From positions 7,748-71,747 of the forward strand of contig JBHOQS010000011.1 in NCBI GenBank assembly GCA_042408875.1: 64,000 nt of DNA, given 5' to 3'. The position numbers were made by a program, and so were the translations under genes. Origin of the DNA: JBHOQS01 sp042408875. GTDB lineage: Bacteria > Chloroflexota > UBA11872 > JBHOQS01. Positions 1 to 9,158 of the stretch are shown one piece after another. The notes beneath the pieces are model-generated. The model was not told the origin of the DNA. It saw only the letters and a program-made list of their open reading frames with translations, and searched no databases. Every line of letters starts with the position of its first letter. Position 1 is the stretch's first letter.

Positions 1-1
1 G

Positions 2-442
2 CGGCGCGCGGTGGTTCTGCTGCTGCGCGAGAAGGCCGAGGTGGTAGAGGCTGCAGTCGAGCGCCGGCTGCGATCCGAGAAGTTCTCGATGCCGGTGCCG
101 TTAGTCATCCGGCTCATCACGTACATTAAGATCCCGCAACGCTTCAACTTCCCGTTCACGCGTCGCGGCGTGCTGAATCGCGATAATCACACCTGCCAGT
201 ACTGCGGTGCGACCGGCGGGCCGCTGACGGTGGACCATGTGGTTCCCGTGTCACGCGGCGGTGCCACGTCCTGGGAGAACTGCGTGGCCTGCTGCCCGAG
301 CTGCAACGCCAGGAAGGGCGACCGCACACCAGAAGAGGCCGGCATGAAGCTGCTGAACAAGCCGGCCCGTCCTACCTATGTGGCCATCGCCTTCCTCGGG
401 CGAGCCGGCGCACACGACGTGTTCAAGAAATACATCTACTAG
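2..442 (+). CDS. HNH endonuclease, 5' end cut by window edge
   Basis: The frame is open to the left edge, so the true start lies outside; the first in-frame GTG is at 11. The sequence shows a classical HNH zinc fold: CQYCG, then TVDHVVPVSRGG, then W-E-N, and CCPSCNARKG, so two CxxC pairs flank the catalytic His. The N-terminal stretch (VVLLLREKAEVVE) matches the small free-standing bacterial HNH family, usually 170-200 residues, that normally begins with a short V-L-N motif just upstream. Such proteins are metal-dependent DNA nucleases of unsettled physiological role. It converges on herA with a 75 bp gap. Confidence 0.85.
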   Translation, partial: RRAVVLLLREKAEVVEAAVERRLRSEKFSMPVPLVIRLITYIKIPQRFNFPFTRRGVLNRDNHTCQYCGATGGPLTVDHVVPVSRGGATSWENCVACCPSCNARKGDRTPEEAGMKLLNKPARPTYVAIAFLGRAGAHDVFKKYIY

Positions 443-517
443 CACGAAGCCGTGTCCGTGCTCTTGTCCCAGGGCATGGATACGGGCCGTCCTCGCGCCC
501 CGCTTCCTCCGGCGGCG

Positions 518-2242
518 CTATTCGTCCGTCGAGCGAAAGATAGTGAACCCATCGTCGGACGGAAGCAGGGCCTCCCGCTCGCGGCGGCGCTCGCGGCGGC
601 GATCCTGGAAGAACGCCAGCCACTCGGCCGGAGCGTCTTTATCCTCACCGCCATGGCGCGTCAGACGCTCGCGTACCTGGCACAGCACCGGCGTGTTCAG
701 CGCTGCGCCTGAGACGATGACCTGCCCCTTGGAAAGGCCCGGCAGCTCGGCTAGGAGGTCACGACCGACCGACTCCACAGCGGAGGCGACGGCGTTCTGG
801 TCGATCGGGTTGACGATGCGCATGATGCACTGCGTCATGCACTGGGAGAGCACGTCCGCGTCCAGCTTCCCCGGCCGCTGGCTGATCAGCCCGACCCCTA
901 CGCCGAACTTACGGCCCTCCGCTAGGATCTCCTTGAGGATCTGGGTGGAGACCACGTCGGCGTTCGCCGGAGCGAAGCGGTGGGCCTCCTCGATCAGCAC
1001 GAACACTGGATAGGGCAGATAGCGCTCGTCGCGCTCGTCAATGAGCTTGCGCTCAGTATCAACACGCGCCCGATAGAGCCGCCGCAGCAGCACAGAGAGA
1101 ATCACCTGCTGCTGGCGCTGTTCGATCTCGTTTAATTGCAGCACCGTGCACCGCCCGGGCCGGAACAAGTCGCGCAGCTTAAGGTCTTCGTAGTCGCTGA
1201 TGATGCGGGCAGTCTCGACCAGGTTCTGGATGCGCCAGGTCAGCGCGCCCCCGGAGACATCGGAGTCGGTGGCATCGTCCTCTCGCCCGTCGGCGCGGAT
1301 GCTCTGCACCGCAGCGACGAGGTCTTCTTTGGTGAACCGGTCGCCGCGCTCGCGCTGGAGCTTGCGGAAGGCCCGTCCGAACACGTAGCGCATCCGCTCG
1401 CTCAGGTCCGGCAGCAGATAGTACCAGTCGTGCAGGCTGAGCACTCCGGTGCGCACCTTCACCTGCTCCGGGCGCAGCACCTGCACCTCCGGAGTGTAGC
1501 CAGAGAGCAGGTCGCCCTCGGTGAACGCCGGGTGTCCCTGGATCTCGACCAGCGTGTCGTACTCTCCATGGGGATCGACGATGAGCACGCAGGCGCGGTT
1601 GACCGGCTTCATCAGCTCTTCGATGATGACCGAGGCCAGGTAAGATTTCCCGGCGCCCGTGCCGGCGATGATGGCCAGGTGTGTGCCGGTGAGGTCCTTG
1701 ACAGAAAGCGTGATAGGCACCTCACCGCGGGGGCGCGAGAGCAGCCAGCCGATCTGCGCCGAGCCCACCTCGCCGGGTCGGCGGCGCGAGAGCACCTCGG
1801 CCAAGGTCTCGCCGGGGACGAGGTACACCGGCCAGCCCGAGCGCGGCGGCACCCGCGGATTGACGAACGTCTTGAGGCGGGCATCGTAGTAGCCCATCAC
1901 GGTCACGGTGACCTCGAAGAGCTCATACTCGGCGGAATCAAAGCCGAGCACTGCCGCGACCTGGCCAGGCGGCACCTCCGGGTCGGCCATGAAGGTGTCC
2001 GGATAGAGCCGCACCGGCCGCCGCCCCGAGACGCGGCCGATCACCTGGAGCGTCTCGCCCCCGTAGGTCAGCTCATAGTACACGAACTCCCCTTGCTTCA
2101 CCCGCATCGCACGGTCAGGCGTGATGAACGTGTACTCGTGAGGGCTCTGGCCTGGTCCTTTCGCCGTGCCCACACACACGCCGCGCGCTGGCGCGCCGGC
2201 CTGGCCGTCCGCTACCAGAGTCACCGCATCCGCTGTGCTCAT
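518..2242 (-). CDS. herA: HerA-type bipolar DNA translocase/helicase ATPase
   Basis: The 574-residue protein has an N-terminal HAS-barrel region (about residues 20-130) followed by a FtsK/HerA RecA-like ATPase. Walker A is GTGAGKS at about 194-200, Walker B lies in VLIVDPHGEY near 219-228, and the catalytic acidic pair is in FVLIEEAHRFAP. HerA forms hexamers that pump DNA into the NurA nuclease during double-strand-break resection. The ATG at 2242 is chosen because it overlaps the stop of the upstream gene by 4 bp (ATGA), which implies translational coupling. The frame stays open further upstream but only across the neighbouring gene. It is the last gene of the mre11-rad50-nurA operon. Confidence 0.92.
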   Translation of the reverse strand: MSTADAVTLVADGQAGAPARGVCVGTAKGPGQSPHEYTFITPDRAMRVKQGEFVYYELTYGGETLQVIGRVSGRRPVRLYPDTFMADPEVPPGQVAAVLGFDSAEYELFEVTVTVMGYYDARLKTFVNPRVPPRSGWPVYLVPGETLAEVLSRRRPGEVGSAQIGWLLSRPRGEVPITLSVKDLTGTHLAIIAGTGAGKSYLASVIIEELMKPVNRACVLIVDPHGEYDTLVEIQGHPAFTEGDLLSGYTPEVQVLRPEQVKVRTGVLSLHDWYYLLPDLSERMRYVFGRAFRKLQRERGDRFTKEDLVAAVQSIRADGREDDATDSDVSGGALTWRIQNLVETARIISDYEDLKLRDLFRPGRCTVLQLNEIEQRQQQVILSVLLRRLYRARVDTERKLIDERDERYLPYPVFVLIEEAHRFAPANADVVSTQILKEILAEGRKFGVGVGLISQRPGKLDADVLSQCMTQCIMRIVNPIDQNAVASAVESVGRDLLAELPGLSKGQVIVSGAALNTPVLCQVRERLTRHGGEDKDAPAEWLAFFQDRRRERRREREALLPSDDGFTIFRSTDE

Positions 2243-2910
2243 CGCACGCCCTCCACGCGGGTCTTCCAGGCCAGGTTGTTCTTCAGGAGGCCGAGGAGCC
2301 GCGCCTGGCCAGGAAAACGCGGCTCCAGGTCGGCGATGATCCGCTGCACCAGGTCGGGAACGACCGGGCTGCTCAATGCCGTCAGCCGCGGCAGATACCC
2401 GCAGAGCACAGCAGGCGCCCCTGGCGGGCCATCTGGCCGAACGTGGAAGCGCGCCACCTCGTCGGCGTCCATCGTCTCGACCTCGGCACCGACGATGGGC
2501 GCTACCGGCGGCACGCTGTGGTCGGGCACGAAGGCGCCGGTGCGACTGCGCCACCACGATCCTAGCGCTACGATGCCGACCAGCACCGCGCGCTCGCTCA
2601 GGTAGTCCGGCGCGAAGACCTCGAGCTCACGCTCTGGCGACAGCCGCGGCCCGCCGGCCCCGTAGTCCGGATTGATGAGCTGGGTGTTATAGATGACCCC
2701 GACCACGTGCGTCTGCACTGCGGCGCCCAGGGCAACAGAGCCAGGCGCATCCTCTGCGGCGTGCCTTCCCTGCCGGCCGGTGGCGATGCGCACCCAGCGC
2801 CCGAACGCGTAGTCGTCCGGCGCGGGCGGGTCCGGTACCTCGCCCGCGCCGTAGACATGGCAGACGTAATCCACGTGCGAGTTGGACTTGACGATGCGTC
2901 CGATGAGCAT
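2239..2910 (-). CDS. HAS-barrel-like accessory protein of the HerA/NurA operon
   Basis: This 223-residue protein has no Walker or nuclease motif. Its start (MLIGRIVKSNSHVDYVC) and the segment VVGVIYNTQLINPDYG resemble the small beta-barrel (HAS barrel) that precedes the ATPase in HerA, so I read it as a separate barrel protein. It sits 3 bp after nurA and overlaps herA by 4 bp, so its stoichiometry is probably tied to HerA. A role as adaptor between NurA and HerA is inference from position. No paralogue of known function is recognised. Confidence 0.7.
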   Translation of the reverse strand: MLIGRIVKSNSHVDYVCHVYGAGEVPDPPAPDDYAFGRWVRIATGRQGRHAAEDAPGSVALGAAVQTHVVGVIYNTQLINPDYGAGGPRLSPERELEVFAPDYLSERAVLVGIVALGSWWRSRTGAFVPDHSVPPVAPIVGAEVETMDADEVARFHVRPDGPPGAPAVLCGYLPRLTALSSPVVPDLVQRIIADLEPRFPGQARLLGLLKNNLAWKTRVEGVR

Positions 2911-2913
2911 GGC

Positions 2914-4107
2914 TCACCTCCGCCGCCGCTTGCTGGCTGTCTTTGCCGCGAGGTGAACTGGAATGTCGTGGCGCCGGGCGAACTCTTCGAACAGCCGGAA
3001 GAAGCGCTCTCGATCCTGGGCGCCGAGCACAGCCGCCTCGTCGGCGGCCTCCAGGCAGTAGGGATAGCCGGTCCCGACAACGAGCTCACACCGCACGACG
3101 TCCATGACGTAGTCTAGGAGCCCGGCATCGAGCACCCAGCGCGGAAACTCGATGCGCACTGGCGGGAGTTCAGCGGTCGCCTGGAGATAGACGAAGCAGA
3201 TACTGCGGCTGAAGTCGCGCCCTTCATCATCGAGGTAGACCCGCAGCGTGTCATCGCGGCGGCACACGAATGCTTCGCTGCGGTCGCCCCAGCGCATGTC
3301 CAGTCCCTGATAGAGCAGGGCATCAGAGATACCCTCCGGGACATCGAGACCGTAGAGCTGGCCGAGCATCTTCGCCACATCACGGGCCAGGCTGGTGTCG
3401 ATGTAGGCGACCACCGGCACGCCACACTCCTCCGAGGCGCGCAAGAGCGACAGCACGGCGTTGGTATAGATACGGCCGTCGGGCAGGGAGTTGGCGAAAG
3501 TCAGCACCAGTGCCCCATCGAGGAAGATCACCGGCGGCCGCTCCCGTGAGTAGGCGCCGTTCCACACCTGCATGCGCTCGAGCATAGTGGTGATCTCCAG
3601 CTCAAAGCGGCGCGCATGCACGCGCCACTCGGCCAAGGCGCCGTCACCGTGGTGCTGCGACAGCTCTGCGGGCGGCACGATGCGCATGCGGACGTCTTTG
3701 GTGTACGGCCGCGCTGGATCGTGGGGGTTCTCGTACCAGCCGGCCTGTACTGCGGCGACCGGGATCGCATACTCCTTCGCCGGAAAGATCTGTGAGCCAT
3801 CTACGGCCAGCGTGGTGATGCCGGCGATGCGCTCGAGCGCCCACTGCCGTGCGGCGCGGTGGTTGTCCCAGGAGCAGCCGAAGCGAAGCACGCCCTCCGG
3901 ACCAGCAGCTGCGTGCTCGCTGGTGGGCAGCGCGCCGGGCGCGAACGTATCCTCAAGCTGGCGCACAATCTCCTCAGCAGGCGTAGCGAAGAAGCGTTGC
4001 AGCGCCGCGCGGAGCTCCTCCAGCGACGCCTGCACGAAGCGATCGAAGCCAGTGAAATCGGCCTGCTGAGCCTCCAGCGCCTTCAGCGCCTCAAGCGCGT
4101 GAAACAA
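2914..4107 (-). CDS. nurA: NurA 5'-3' nuclease
   Basis: The 397-residue protein carries the NurA catalytic signature: LAVDGSQIFPA with Asp103, and a second acidic strand in VIFLDGALVLTF. NurA is an RNase H-like, Mn-dependent 5'-3' exonuclease that works with HerA to resect broken DNA ends. Its start overlaps the rad50 3' end by 17 bp. The length fits family members (330-450). The C-terminus is very basic (SKRRRR). The order mre11-rad50-nurA-x-herA is the archaeal arrangement, also found in some thermophilic bacteria. Confidence 0.92.
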   Translation of the reverse strand: MFHALEALKALEAQQADFTGFDRFVQASLEELRAALQRFFATPAEEIVRQLEDTFAPGALPTSEHAAAGPEGVLRFGCSWDNHRAARQWALERIAGITTLAVDGSQIFPAKEYAIPVAAVQAGWYENPHDPARPYTKDVRMRIVPPAELSQHHGDGALAEWRVHARRFELEITTMLERMQVWNGAYSRERPPVIFLDGALVLTFANSLPDGRIYTNAVLSLLRASEECGVPVVAYIDTSLARDVAKMLGQLYGLDVPEGISDALLYQGLDMRWGDRSEAFVCRRDDTLRVYLDDEGRDFSRSICFVYLQATAELPPVRIEFPRWVLDAGLLDYVMDVVRCELVVGTGYPYCLEAADEAAVLGAQDRERFFRLFEEFARRHDIPVHLAAKTASKRRRR

Positions 4108-7100
4108 CGCTCCGACCGTCCTGCTTCTCGATGCGAATTACATAATCGGTGGCGCTTTCGAACGTATCGTCGTGGCTGATCACCACGAGCTGCTTGAATC
4201 CGCTGCCCTGGACCGCCAGCAAGGGGATCTGCGTAGCGAGGTTCGCCCGCCGCTCGGCGTCCATGTTCTGGGTCGGCTCATCGAAGAACGCCACATCGAC
4301 GTTCGCCAGCGTCTGAAGCAACGCCAGCCGCACCGCCAGCGCCGCGCTCATCTGCTCTCCACCGGAGAGCTGCTTAAACGTGCGTGTGGTCGCGCGCTGC
4401 TTCACCAGAATGCCGTAGTCCTCCTCCCAGACGAGCTCGACCGTACCATCGCCGATGATCTCGCGGAAGAGCCGCGTGGCTGTTGCGGACACCTGCTGGA
4501 CCATCATGCGCGTGATCACTGGCAGCGCCTGCCGCAGCAGGCTCCGCAGGTATTCAACGAACTCATCCAGCGCCGTGAGGTCGCTGTACTCAGCCCGCGC
4601 CGCGTCGAGCTCCACCTGCGCAGCATAGATGCGTGCCAGCTCTCTCCGAACCTGCTCCTGGAGGGCCAGGTTCCGGTGGATCTGTCCGTCCACGGCGCCG
4701 AGATCCTGCTGCACCGTGTCGAACTCGCGCCGTGCGGCCGCATGCTCGTCAGGATGGTAGGCCTGCTGCGCCGCCTCAAGCGCCTCCGCGCATGCACGCA
4801 GCCGGCGCTCCTGCTCCTCGAGGGCGGCCTGGCATTCGTCGAACCTGCGGCGGCGTGCGGGAAGCTCCGCGGCTGTTTGCTCATAGCGCAGGTACGCCTC
4901 GTGGGCGGGGCGGAGCCGCTCCCGCTCCGCCTGGGCCTGTCTGATGCGCTCGTCAAGTCCCGCGTAGTGCGAGAGCTGGCGATCGAGCTGCGCCTCCTCG
5001 CTGGTGAGCGCATCCAGCTCACGATGCAGCCGGGCCAGCTCACCGTGCAGGCCGCGGAGCGCATCCACCTGGTCGCGCGCCACTGCGAGCTGCGCGTGGG
5101 GGTCCCCAAGCTGCTCCAGCTCGGCGCGCAGCTCAGGCAGGGGCGCTGCCTGATGCTGGAACCTGGCGATCTCCTGGTGCAGGAGCGCGATGCGCTCGTC
5201 GATCTTCCTGAGATCTTCCGTGAGCTCGCGCTCGCGCTCTGCCAGCCCGGGCAGCGCGGCGATGCGCTTCTGGGCATCCTCTGCCCGGTCTCGTTCGGCG
5301 ACAAGTGTTGCCTGCTCGTTCTGGATCTGCTGGAGCCACGCAGGCGCGTGCTGCACGCTGGCTGCGCGCTGCCGGGACTGCTCGACCTGGGCGAGCATCT
5401 CCTGGTAGTGGCGGGCCAGCTCACGCTCCTGCTGCTGCCACGAGCGGAGCACGGCTGCCCGTGTCATGGCCTCCTCGGCCTGCTCAAGCTCCGGCTCCAG
5501 CCCAGCCAGCTCCATCTGCACCGACGCATAGCGTTCCTTGGCCGCTTCCAGCTCGGCCAGGAAATGCGCGTCAAGGGTCAGGCCCTCTTCCTCCACGTTC
5601 TTGCAGGGCTGCTTCAGGAACGGGCACAGACCTCCCTGGACTTGTGGGATAATCTCTTCATAGTAGCGGACCTGCTGCTCCGCCGCGGCCAGCTTCTGGC
5701 GCAGCAGCCGTACGTGGGCGCTGAGCTCAGCGCGCCGTGCAGCAAGGGGGAGGTCCGGCTCGATAGCCGCGATTTTCGCTCGTACCTGAGCGAGCTGCTG
5801 GCCTGTCTGCGCAGCCTGCCGCTCCCACTCTGCCAGGGCTTTCGTCGCCTCCTCCAGCGCCGCGGCAGCCCGCGTGGCCTCCTGGTACGCCATCTCGAGC
5901 TCACGCAGCCGGTCCCGCAGCGCTGGCAGCCGTTCCGCCTGGGCGACAAGTGGCCGCAGCTCCTGCTGCTGCCGCTGGACGCGACGGAGCTCCTTGCTTT
6001 TTCCTTCCCTGTCGCGCGCCAGGTCGCTGGCCTGCTTCTGCAGCAACGCGGCCTCACGCTGGAGTTGCTCCAGCTCGCGGATACGCGCTTCGAGCGCATC
6101 CTGCTCGTGCGCCAGACGCTCGAGCTCGGGTAGGCGCGCCCTGGCTGCCTCGGCAGTCGCACGCTGCTCCTCGACCTTCGTGAGCTCCGCCTCCAGCCTG
6201 GCGCGCCGCTGCGCCAGCACGCGCTGCTGCGCGAGCAGCCGGTCACGCTCACGACGCCGGGTGTCCAGGCGCTCGAGCTTGCGCTCGATCTGCTCGAAGG
6301 CAGCGTGATCCCGCGCCGTGGCATCCACGATTTCGGCCGCCTTTTCAGCCGCACGCAGGAGCTCCTGCGCCTCGACCTGCTGCCGGCGGGCCACCTCGGT
6401 GCGCTCCTGCTGCGCGGCGTGCTCGCGCTCGGCAGCGGCCCGCGCTTGCTCCAGCCGCTCCAGCTCCCCGAGGCGAGACTGCAGCTCCTGGGCGCGCTGC
6501 TGGAGCTCGGCGCGGCGTACGTTCAGGCTCGCCAGCTCGGCTGCCAGGCGCTGCGCCTCCTGCTCCTTCTCCAGGTGAGGCGCGACGTCGTTCTCCAGAC
6601 GGTCGATCCGGCCGCCAAGCTCTGCGCGCTGCTTCTGCAGTTCGTGCCGCACCGGCAGTAGCCGCTCCACCGCCTCGCGGTACTCAGCGAGCCCCAGCAA
6701 GCGGTCGAACTTCTCGCGCCGCTGTTGCGGCGCCTCCAAAAAAATGGCCGTGAGGAGGCCCTGCGGCACGCCGATCGTGTCGGCAAAGAGCTCCTTGAGG
6801 GCTGCCCCGTGCTCGATGCCCAGGTGCTGGCGCAGCCACCGCCGCACCGCCTCGGCTCCCTGGGCAGCGTAGACCCCGAGCTCAGGGTCGAAGACCGCGT
6901 GGGTCGCGCCAGCCCCGAAGCGGCGCACCACGCGGTACTCGCGCTCATCCAGCGCCGAACGGATGGTCACCGCCACCTCACCCCACCGCTCGCCAGCGCG
7001 GACGAACTCTGCCTGGCTGTAAGGCAGGTAGTCGAAAAGCGTCGCGCCGATCGCTTCCAAGAGGGTGCTCTTCCCTGCGCCGTTATGGCCGCAGATCGCC

Positions 7101-7177
7101 GTCACGCCCGGCTCTAGCTCGACGTCGGCATCCTCGTAACTCTTGATGTTGCGGAGCTCGATGCGCGTGATCAGCAT
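4091..7177 (-). CDS. rad50: Rad50/SbcC-type SMC ATPase
   Basis: The 1028-residue protein has Walker A GHNGAGKST at residues 30-38, two long heptad-rich arms, a central hook and a C-terminal lobe with the ABC signature LSGGEQMSAALAVR and Walker B VDVAFFDEPTQNMD. The hook is unusual: two cysteines in CPFLKQPC (about 518 and 525) are separated by six residues, not the CxxC of the textbook Rad50 zinc hook. With Mre11 it forms the DNA-end tethering and processing complex. It starts 15 bp after mre11 and overlaps nurA. Confidence 0.93.
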   Translation of the reverse strand: MLITRIELRNIKSYEDADVELEPGVTAICGHNGAGKSTLLEAIGATLFDYLPYSQAEFVRAGERWGEVAVTIRSALDEREYRVVRRFGAGATHAVFDPELGVYAAQGAEAVRRWLRQHLGIEHGAALKELFADTIGVPQGLLTAIFLEAPQQRREKFDRLLGLAEYREAVERLLPVRHELQKQRAELGGRIDRLENDVAPHLEKEQEAQRLAAELASLNVRRAELQQRAQELQSRLGELERLEQARAAAEREHAAQQERTEVARRQQVEAQELLRAAEKAAEIVDATARDHAAFEQIERKLERLDTRRRERDRLLAQQRVLAQRRARLEAELTKVEEQRATAEAARARLPELERLAHEQDALEARIRELEQLQREAALLQKQASDLARDREGKSKELRRVQRQQQELRPLVAQAERLPALRDRLRELEMAYQEATRAAAALEEATKALAEWERQAAQTGQQLAQVRAKIAAIEPDLPLAARRAELSAHVRLLRQKLAAAEQQVRYYEEIIPQVQGGLCPFLKQPCKNVEEEGLTLDAHFLAELEAAKERYASVQMELAGLEPELEQAEEAMTRAAVLRSWQQQERELARHYQEMLAQVEQSRQRAASVQHAPAWLQQIQNEQATLVAERDRAEDAQKRIAALPGLAERERELTEDLRKIDERIALLHQEIARFQHQAAPLPELRAELEQLGDPHAQLAVARDQVDALRGLHGELARLHRELDALTSEEAQLDRQLSHYAGLDERIRQAQAERERLRPAHEAYLRYEQTAAELPARRRRFDECQAALEEQERRLRACAEALEAAQQAYHPDEHAAARREFDTVQQDLGAVDGQIHRNLALQEQVRRELARIYAAQVELDAARAEYSDLTALDEFVEYLRSLLRQALPVITRMMVQQVSATATRLFREIIGDGTVELVWEEDYGILVKQRATTRTFKQLSGGEQMSAALAVRLALLQTLANVDVAFFDEPTQNMDAERRANLATQIPLLAVQGSGFKQLVVISHDDTFESATDYVIRIEKQDGRSVVSRA

Positions 7178-7192
7178 CGCCGGACCTCACCA

Positions 7193-8503
7193 TCAGGTGC
7201 CAGCAACCGGCCGGTCAGGCCGCGCCGGCGCAGCGTGCGCTGTGCTCAATAGGTGTTCCCGCCGGCGGCGCAGGTGTTCGACAATCTTCTCCGGCGACTC
7301 GTTTTCCAGCGCGAGCTGCTTCGTCTCGACGATCAGCCGCGCCCATTCGCCGGCCTGCGGCGCGTAGCGCGCGTCGTTCTTCAGCAGGTCGGTAAGCACG
7401 CCCAGCTCGATCTGCGCCAGCGAGGCGCGCGGGTCTTCGATTTCAGAGGCGAACTCCCGCTCGACCGAGTAGTCACGCACCTGCACGCTCACTGGGTCGA
7501 ACACACGCCGGACCAGCTCCTCTAACTGTTCGCGGCTGAGCGCATGGTGGTCGAACTCGAGCCCGCCGCGCAGCACCAGCACCACCACCGGGCGCTCACC
7601 ATGGAAGCGAGCGGCACGATCCTCCAGCACCTGCTGCGCGGCGGCATACAGCTCCTCAGGAGACCGCAGCCCGTGAACCGGCAGGTCTATGGTAAGAAAC
7701 GGGCGGCGACGGTTCTCGATGTGCTCGAATACCACCCTGGGCGTGGCGGCGGTGTCCACGTGGACATGGTAGAAGCCGCGCGGCCAGTGCGCCTCGTCCA
7801 TGCGCCAGGTCTCCGTCGAGCCGGGGTTGAAGATCCAGTTGTCGATCTCGTAGCGCTTGTGAATGTGGCCCAGCGCCAGGTAGTCCACATGGTGGCGCAG
7901 CGGCTGCACCTGCGCCAGCGTGAGCCCGCCGGAGTACTGCGGCAGCACGCCGTCCATGCCGAAGTGGGCCATGCAGATGGTAAACTCGGCCGGCGGCAGG
8001 GCAGCAAGCTGCGGCGCCACCATCTCGATCAGGCGCGGGGTCATCGCCCCCACGTAGCGCAGGCCCAGGATGCGCACGCCGTCCAGGTCGACGTAGGTGC
8101 CGCGGCCGCGCGCAGGATCGTACGGGGTGACGCAGACTGCGCCCTCGCGGTGCTCGATGTCGAGGCGGCTGAGCAGCCGGTGGTAGGCCAGGTAGGTCAG
8201 CCACGACATCTCGGAACGATAGTTGCTGCGGTCGTGGTTTCCCTCGATGGCGAAGACCGGGATCCCGGCGTTCTTCAACTGCTCCAGCGCCGTCACCGCC
8301 TGGAGGAGCGTGCGCGGATCGAGCGCGAATTTGTTGAACAGGTCGCCGGCGATCAGGACGAACTGCACCCGCTCGCGCACCGCATACTGCACGATATCGA
8401 GGAAGGCGCGAGCGAAGTCGTTGTAGCGCTCGGGGGATCCATACTGCTCGGTGCCGAGGTGGACGTCGGCCAGATGCACGAACGAGGCGCGCACAGCAAG
8501 CAC
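7193..8503 (-). CDS. mre11: Mre11/SbcD-type DNA double-strand-break nuclease
   Basis: The calcineurin-like phosphoesterase motifs are in order: LADVHLG (Asp13, His15), AGDLFN, EGNHDR, then H residues in AHFG and LGHIHKRYE. The 436-residue length includes a C-terminal Rad50-binding and capping region. Mre11 is the Mn-dependent 3'-5' exo/endonuclease partner of Rad50. It is the first gene of the operon, about 100 bp downstream of a promoter at 8609-8636. The start ATG begins MLAVRASFVHLADVHLG, so the first metal ligand falls at the expected distance from the N-terminus. Confidence 0.93.
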   Translation of the reverse strand: MLAVRASFVHLADVHLGTEQYGSPERYNDFARAFLDIVQYAVRERVQFVLIAGDLFNKFALDPRTLLQAVTALEQLKNAGIPVFAIEGNHDRSNYRSEMSWLTYLAYHRLLSRLDIEHREGAVCVTPYDPARGRGTYVDLDGVRILGLRYVGAMTPRLIEMVAPQLAALPPAEFTICMAHFGMDGVLPQYSGGLTLAQVQPLRHHVDYLALGHIHKRYEIDNWIFNPGSTETWRMDEAHWPRGFYHVHVDTAATPRVVFEHIENRRRPFLTIDLPVHGLRSPEELYAAAQQVLEDRAARFHGERPVVVLVLRGGLEFDHHALSREQLEELVRRVFDPVSVQVRDYSVEREFASEIEDPRASLAQIELGVLTDLLKNDARYAPQAGEWARLIVETKQLALENESPEKIVEHLRRRREHLLSTAHAAPARPDRPVAGT

Positions 8504-8608
8504 CCTTTCTCGCCGGCGCAGCGGGCGGCCCGGCGGTGCTACGCCGCGCCGGAGAGCAAGGCGCGCGTCTCCCTGTCTACGGCGCGGTGCAATGGCTCGG
8601 TCAGGGAC

Positions 8609-8636
8609 ATTATAACCCGGGGCGCGCCGGTGTCAA
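8609..8636 (-). promoter_or_regulatory. sigma70-type promoter of the mre11 operon
   Basis: On the minus strand TTGACA (8636-8631), 16 bp and TATAAT (8614-8609) match both consensus hexamers exactly. Transcription would begin near 8600, giving a leader of about 100 nt before mre11 at 8503. The -35 box abuts the stop end of the small upstream reading frame. Confidence 0.75.
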
Positions 8637-8890
8637 GAACAAACGTCCCAGTTCCAGAAGCCAATCGGACGCTGAACCGGCGGACATCGGGGTGGTGCTA
8701 GGCAGCCCGGCGCGCCGTGGTACCCCCGCCCATGGCATGGACGACGGAGAGGCCAGTGGACCGGCGACGCACCCAGAGCTCCCCCGGGGATCTTCAGATG
8801 TACCGGCTTCTCGTCCGGCAGCCGGTCGAAGAGCTCGGTCAGCATGCGAAACAGCTCTTCCACCCGCTGCTGGTCTAGCGCCTCTGCCAT
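8633..8890 (-). CDS. small hypothetical protein, possibly frame-damaged
   Basis: An ATG at 8890 sits 7 nt after a clear AAGGAG site. The first 36 residues look like a genuine acidic amphipathic protein (EELFRMLTELFDRLPDEKP). After LKIPGG the composition becomes proline/arginine/tryptophan rich and reads like out-of-frame DNA; the switch coincides with a CCCCGGGGG run near 8785, so a frameshift is possible. It is 85 codons as written. No family recognised. It lies upstream of, and on the same strand as, mre11. Confidence 0.45.
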   Translation of the reverse strand: MAEALDQQRVEELFRMLTELFDRLPDEKPVHLKIPGGALGASPVHWPLRRPCHGRGYHGAPGCLAPPRCPPVQRPIGFWNWDVCS

Positions 8891-9000
8891 GGTGGTGCTC
8901 CTTACTCATCATTCATTCCCAGCGCAGCGGGCACGCCGGGCGGCTGCACACGCTCCTCCCACCAATGCTCCGAAAAATGTTCTTGTAAAATGCCATTAGT

Positions 9001-9043
9001 AAATTCATTCTAAAGAGTAAATCTATTCTAAATCTATTCTAAA
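9001..9043. repeat. AT-rich 11-bp tandem repeat
   Basis: The unit aaatctattct occurs twice perfectly (9019-9029, 9030-9040) with a degenerate third copy at 9001-9011 (aaattcattct). It forms an AT-rich island in otherwise GC-rich DNA between the small minus-strand gene and hisC. It could be an UP element or simply a slippage product. Confidence 0.7.
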
Positions 9044-9117
9044 GCTCGAAGGAAAACAGTTCAAGAAGGCCGCTCGTGTCCTCTGGCCTGCCCTGCCCTC
9101 AACTGGCCAGCCCGGCG

Positions 9118-9149
9118 CACCGCTGGAGACGGCGCCGTCTCCAGCGGTG
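9118..9149. repeat. perfect 32-bp palindrome
   Basis: Positions 9118-9133 are an exact reverse complement of 9134-9149 (centre ggcgcc, outer arm caccgctggagac). There is no loop and no T-run on either strand, so it is not a typical intrinsic terminator. Cruciform formation or a dimeric protein-binding site are possible readings. It lies 230 bp upstream of hisC. Confidence 0.8.
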
Positions 9150-9158
9150 GCACCTGCC

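Noticed and set aside
1136..2605. 489-codon plus-strand frame opposite herA
   Set aside because: Antisense shadow; spans the herA start and the HAS-like gene, with no motifs.
4172..6133. 653-codon open frame on the plus strand opposite rad50
   Set aside because: It is antisense to a clear SMC coiled coil whose GC-rich codons keep the opposite strand open; Leu/Arg-rich with no motif.
7544..8701. 385-codon plus-strand frame opposite mre11
   Set aside because: Antisense shadow of the phosphoesterase; runs through the mre11 promoter.
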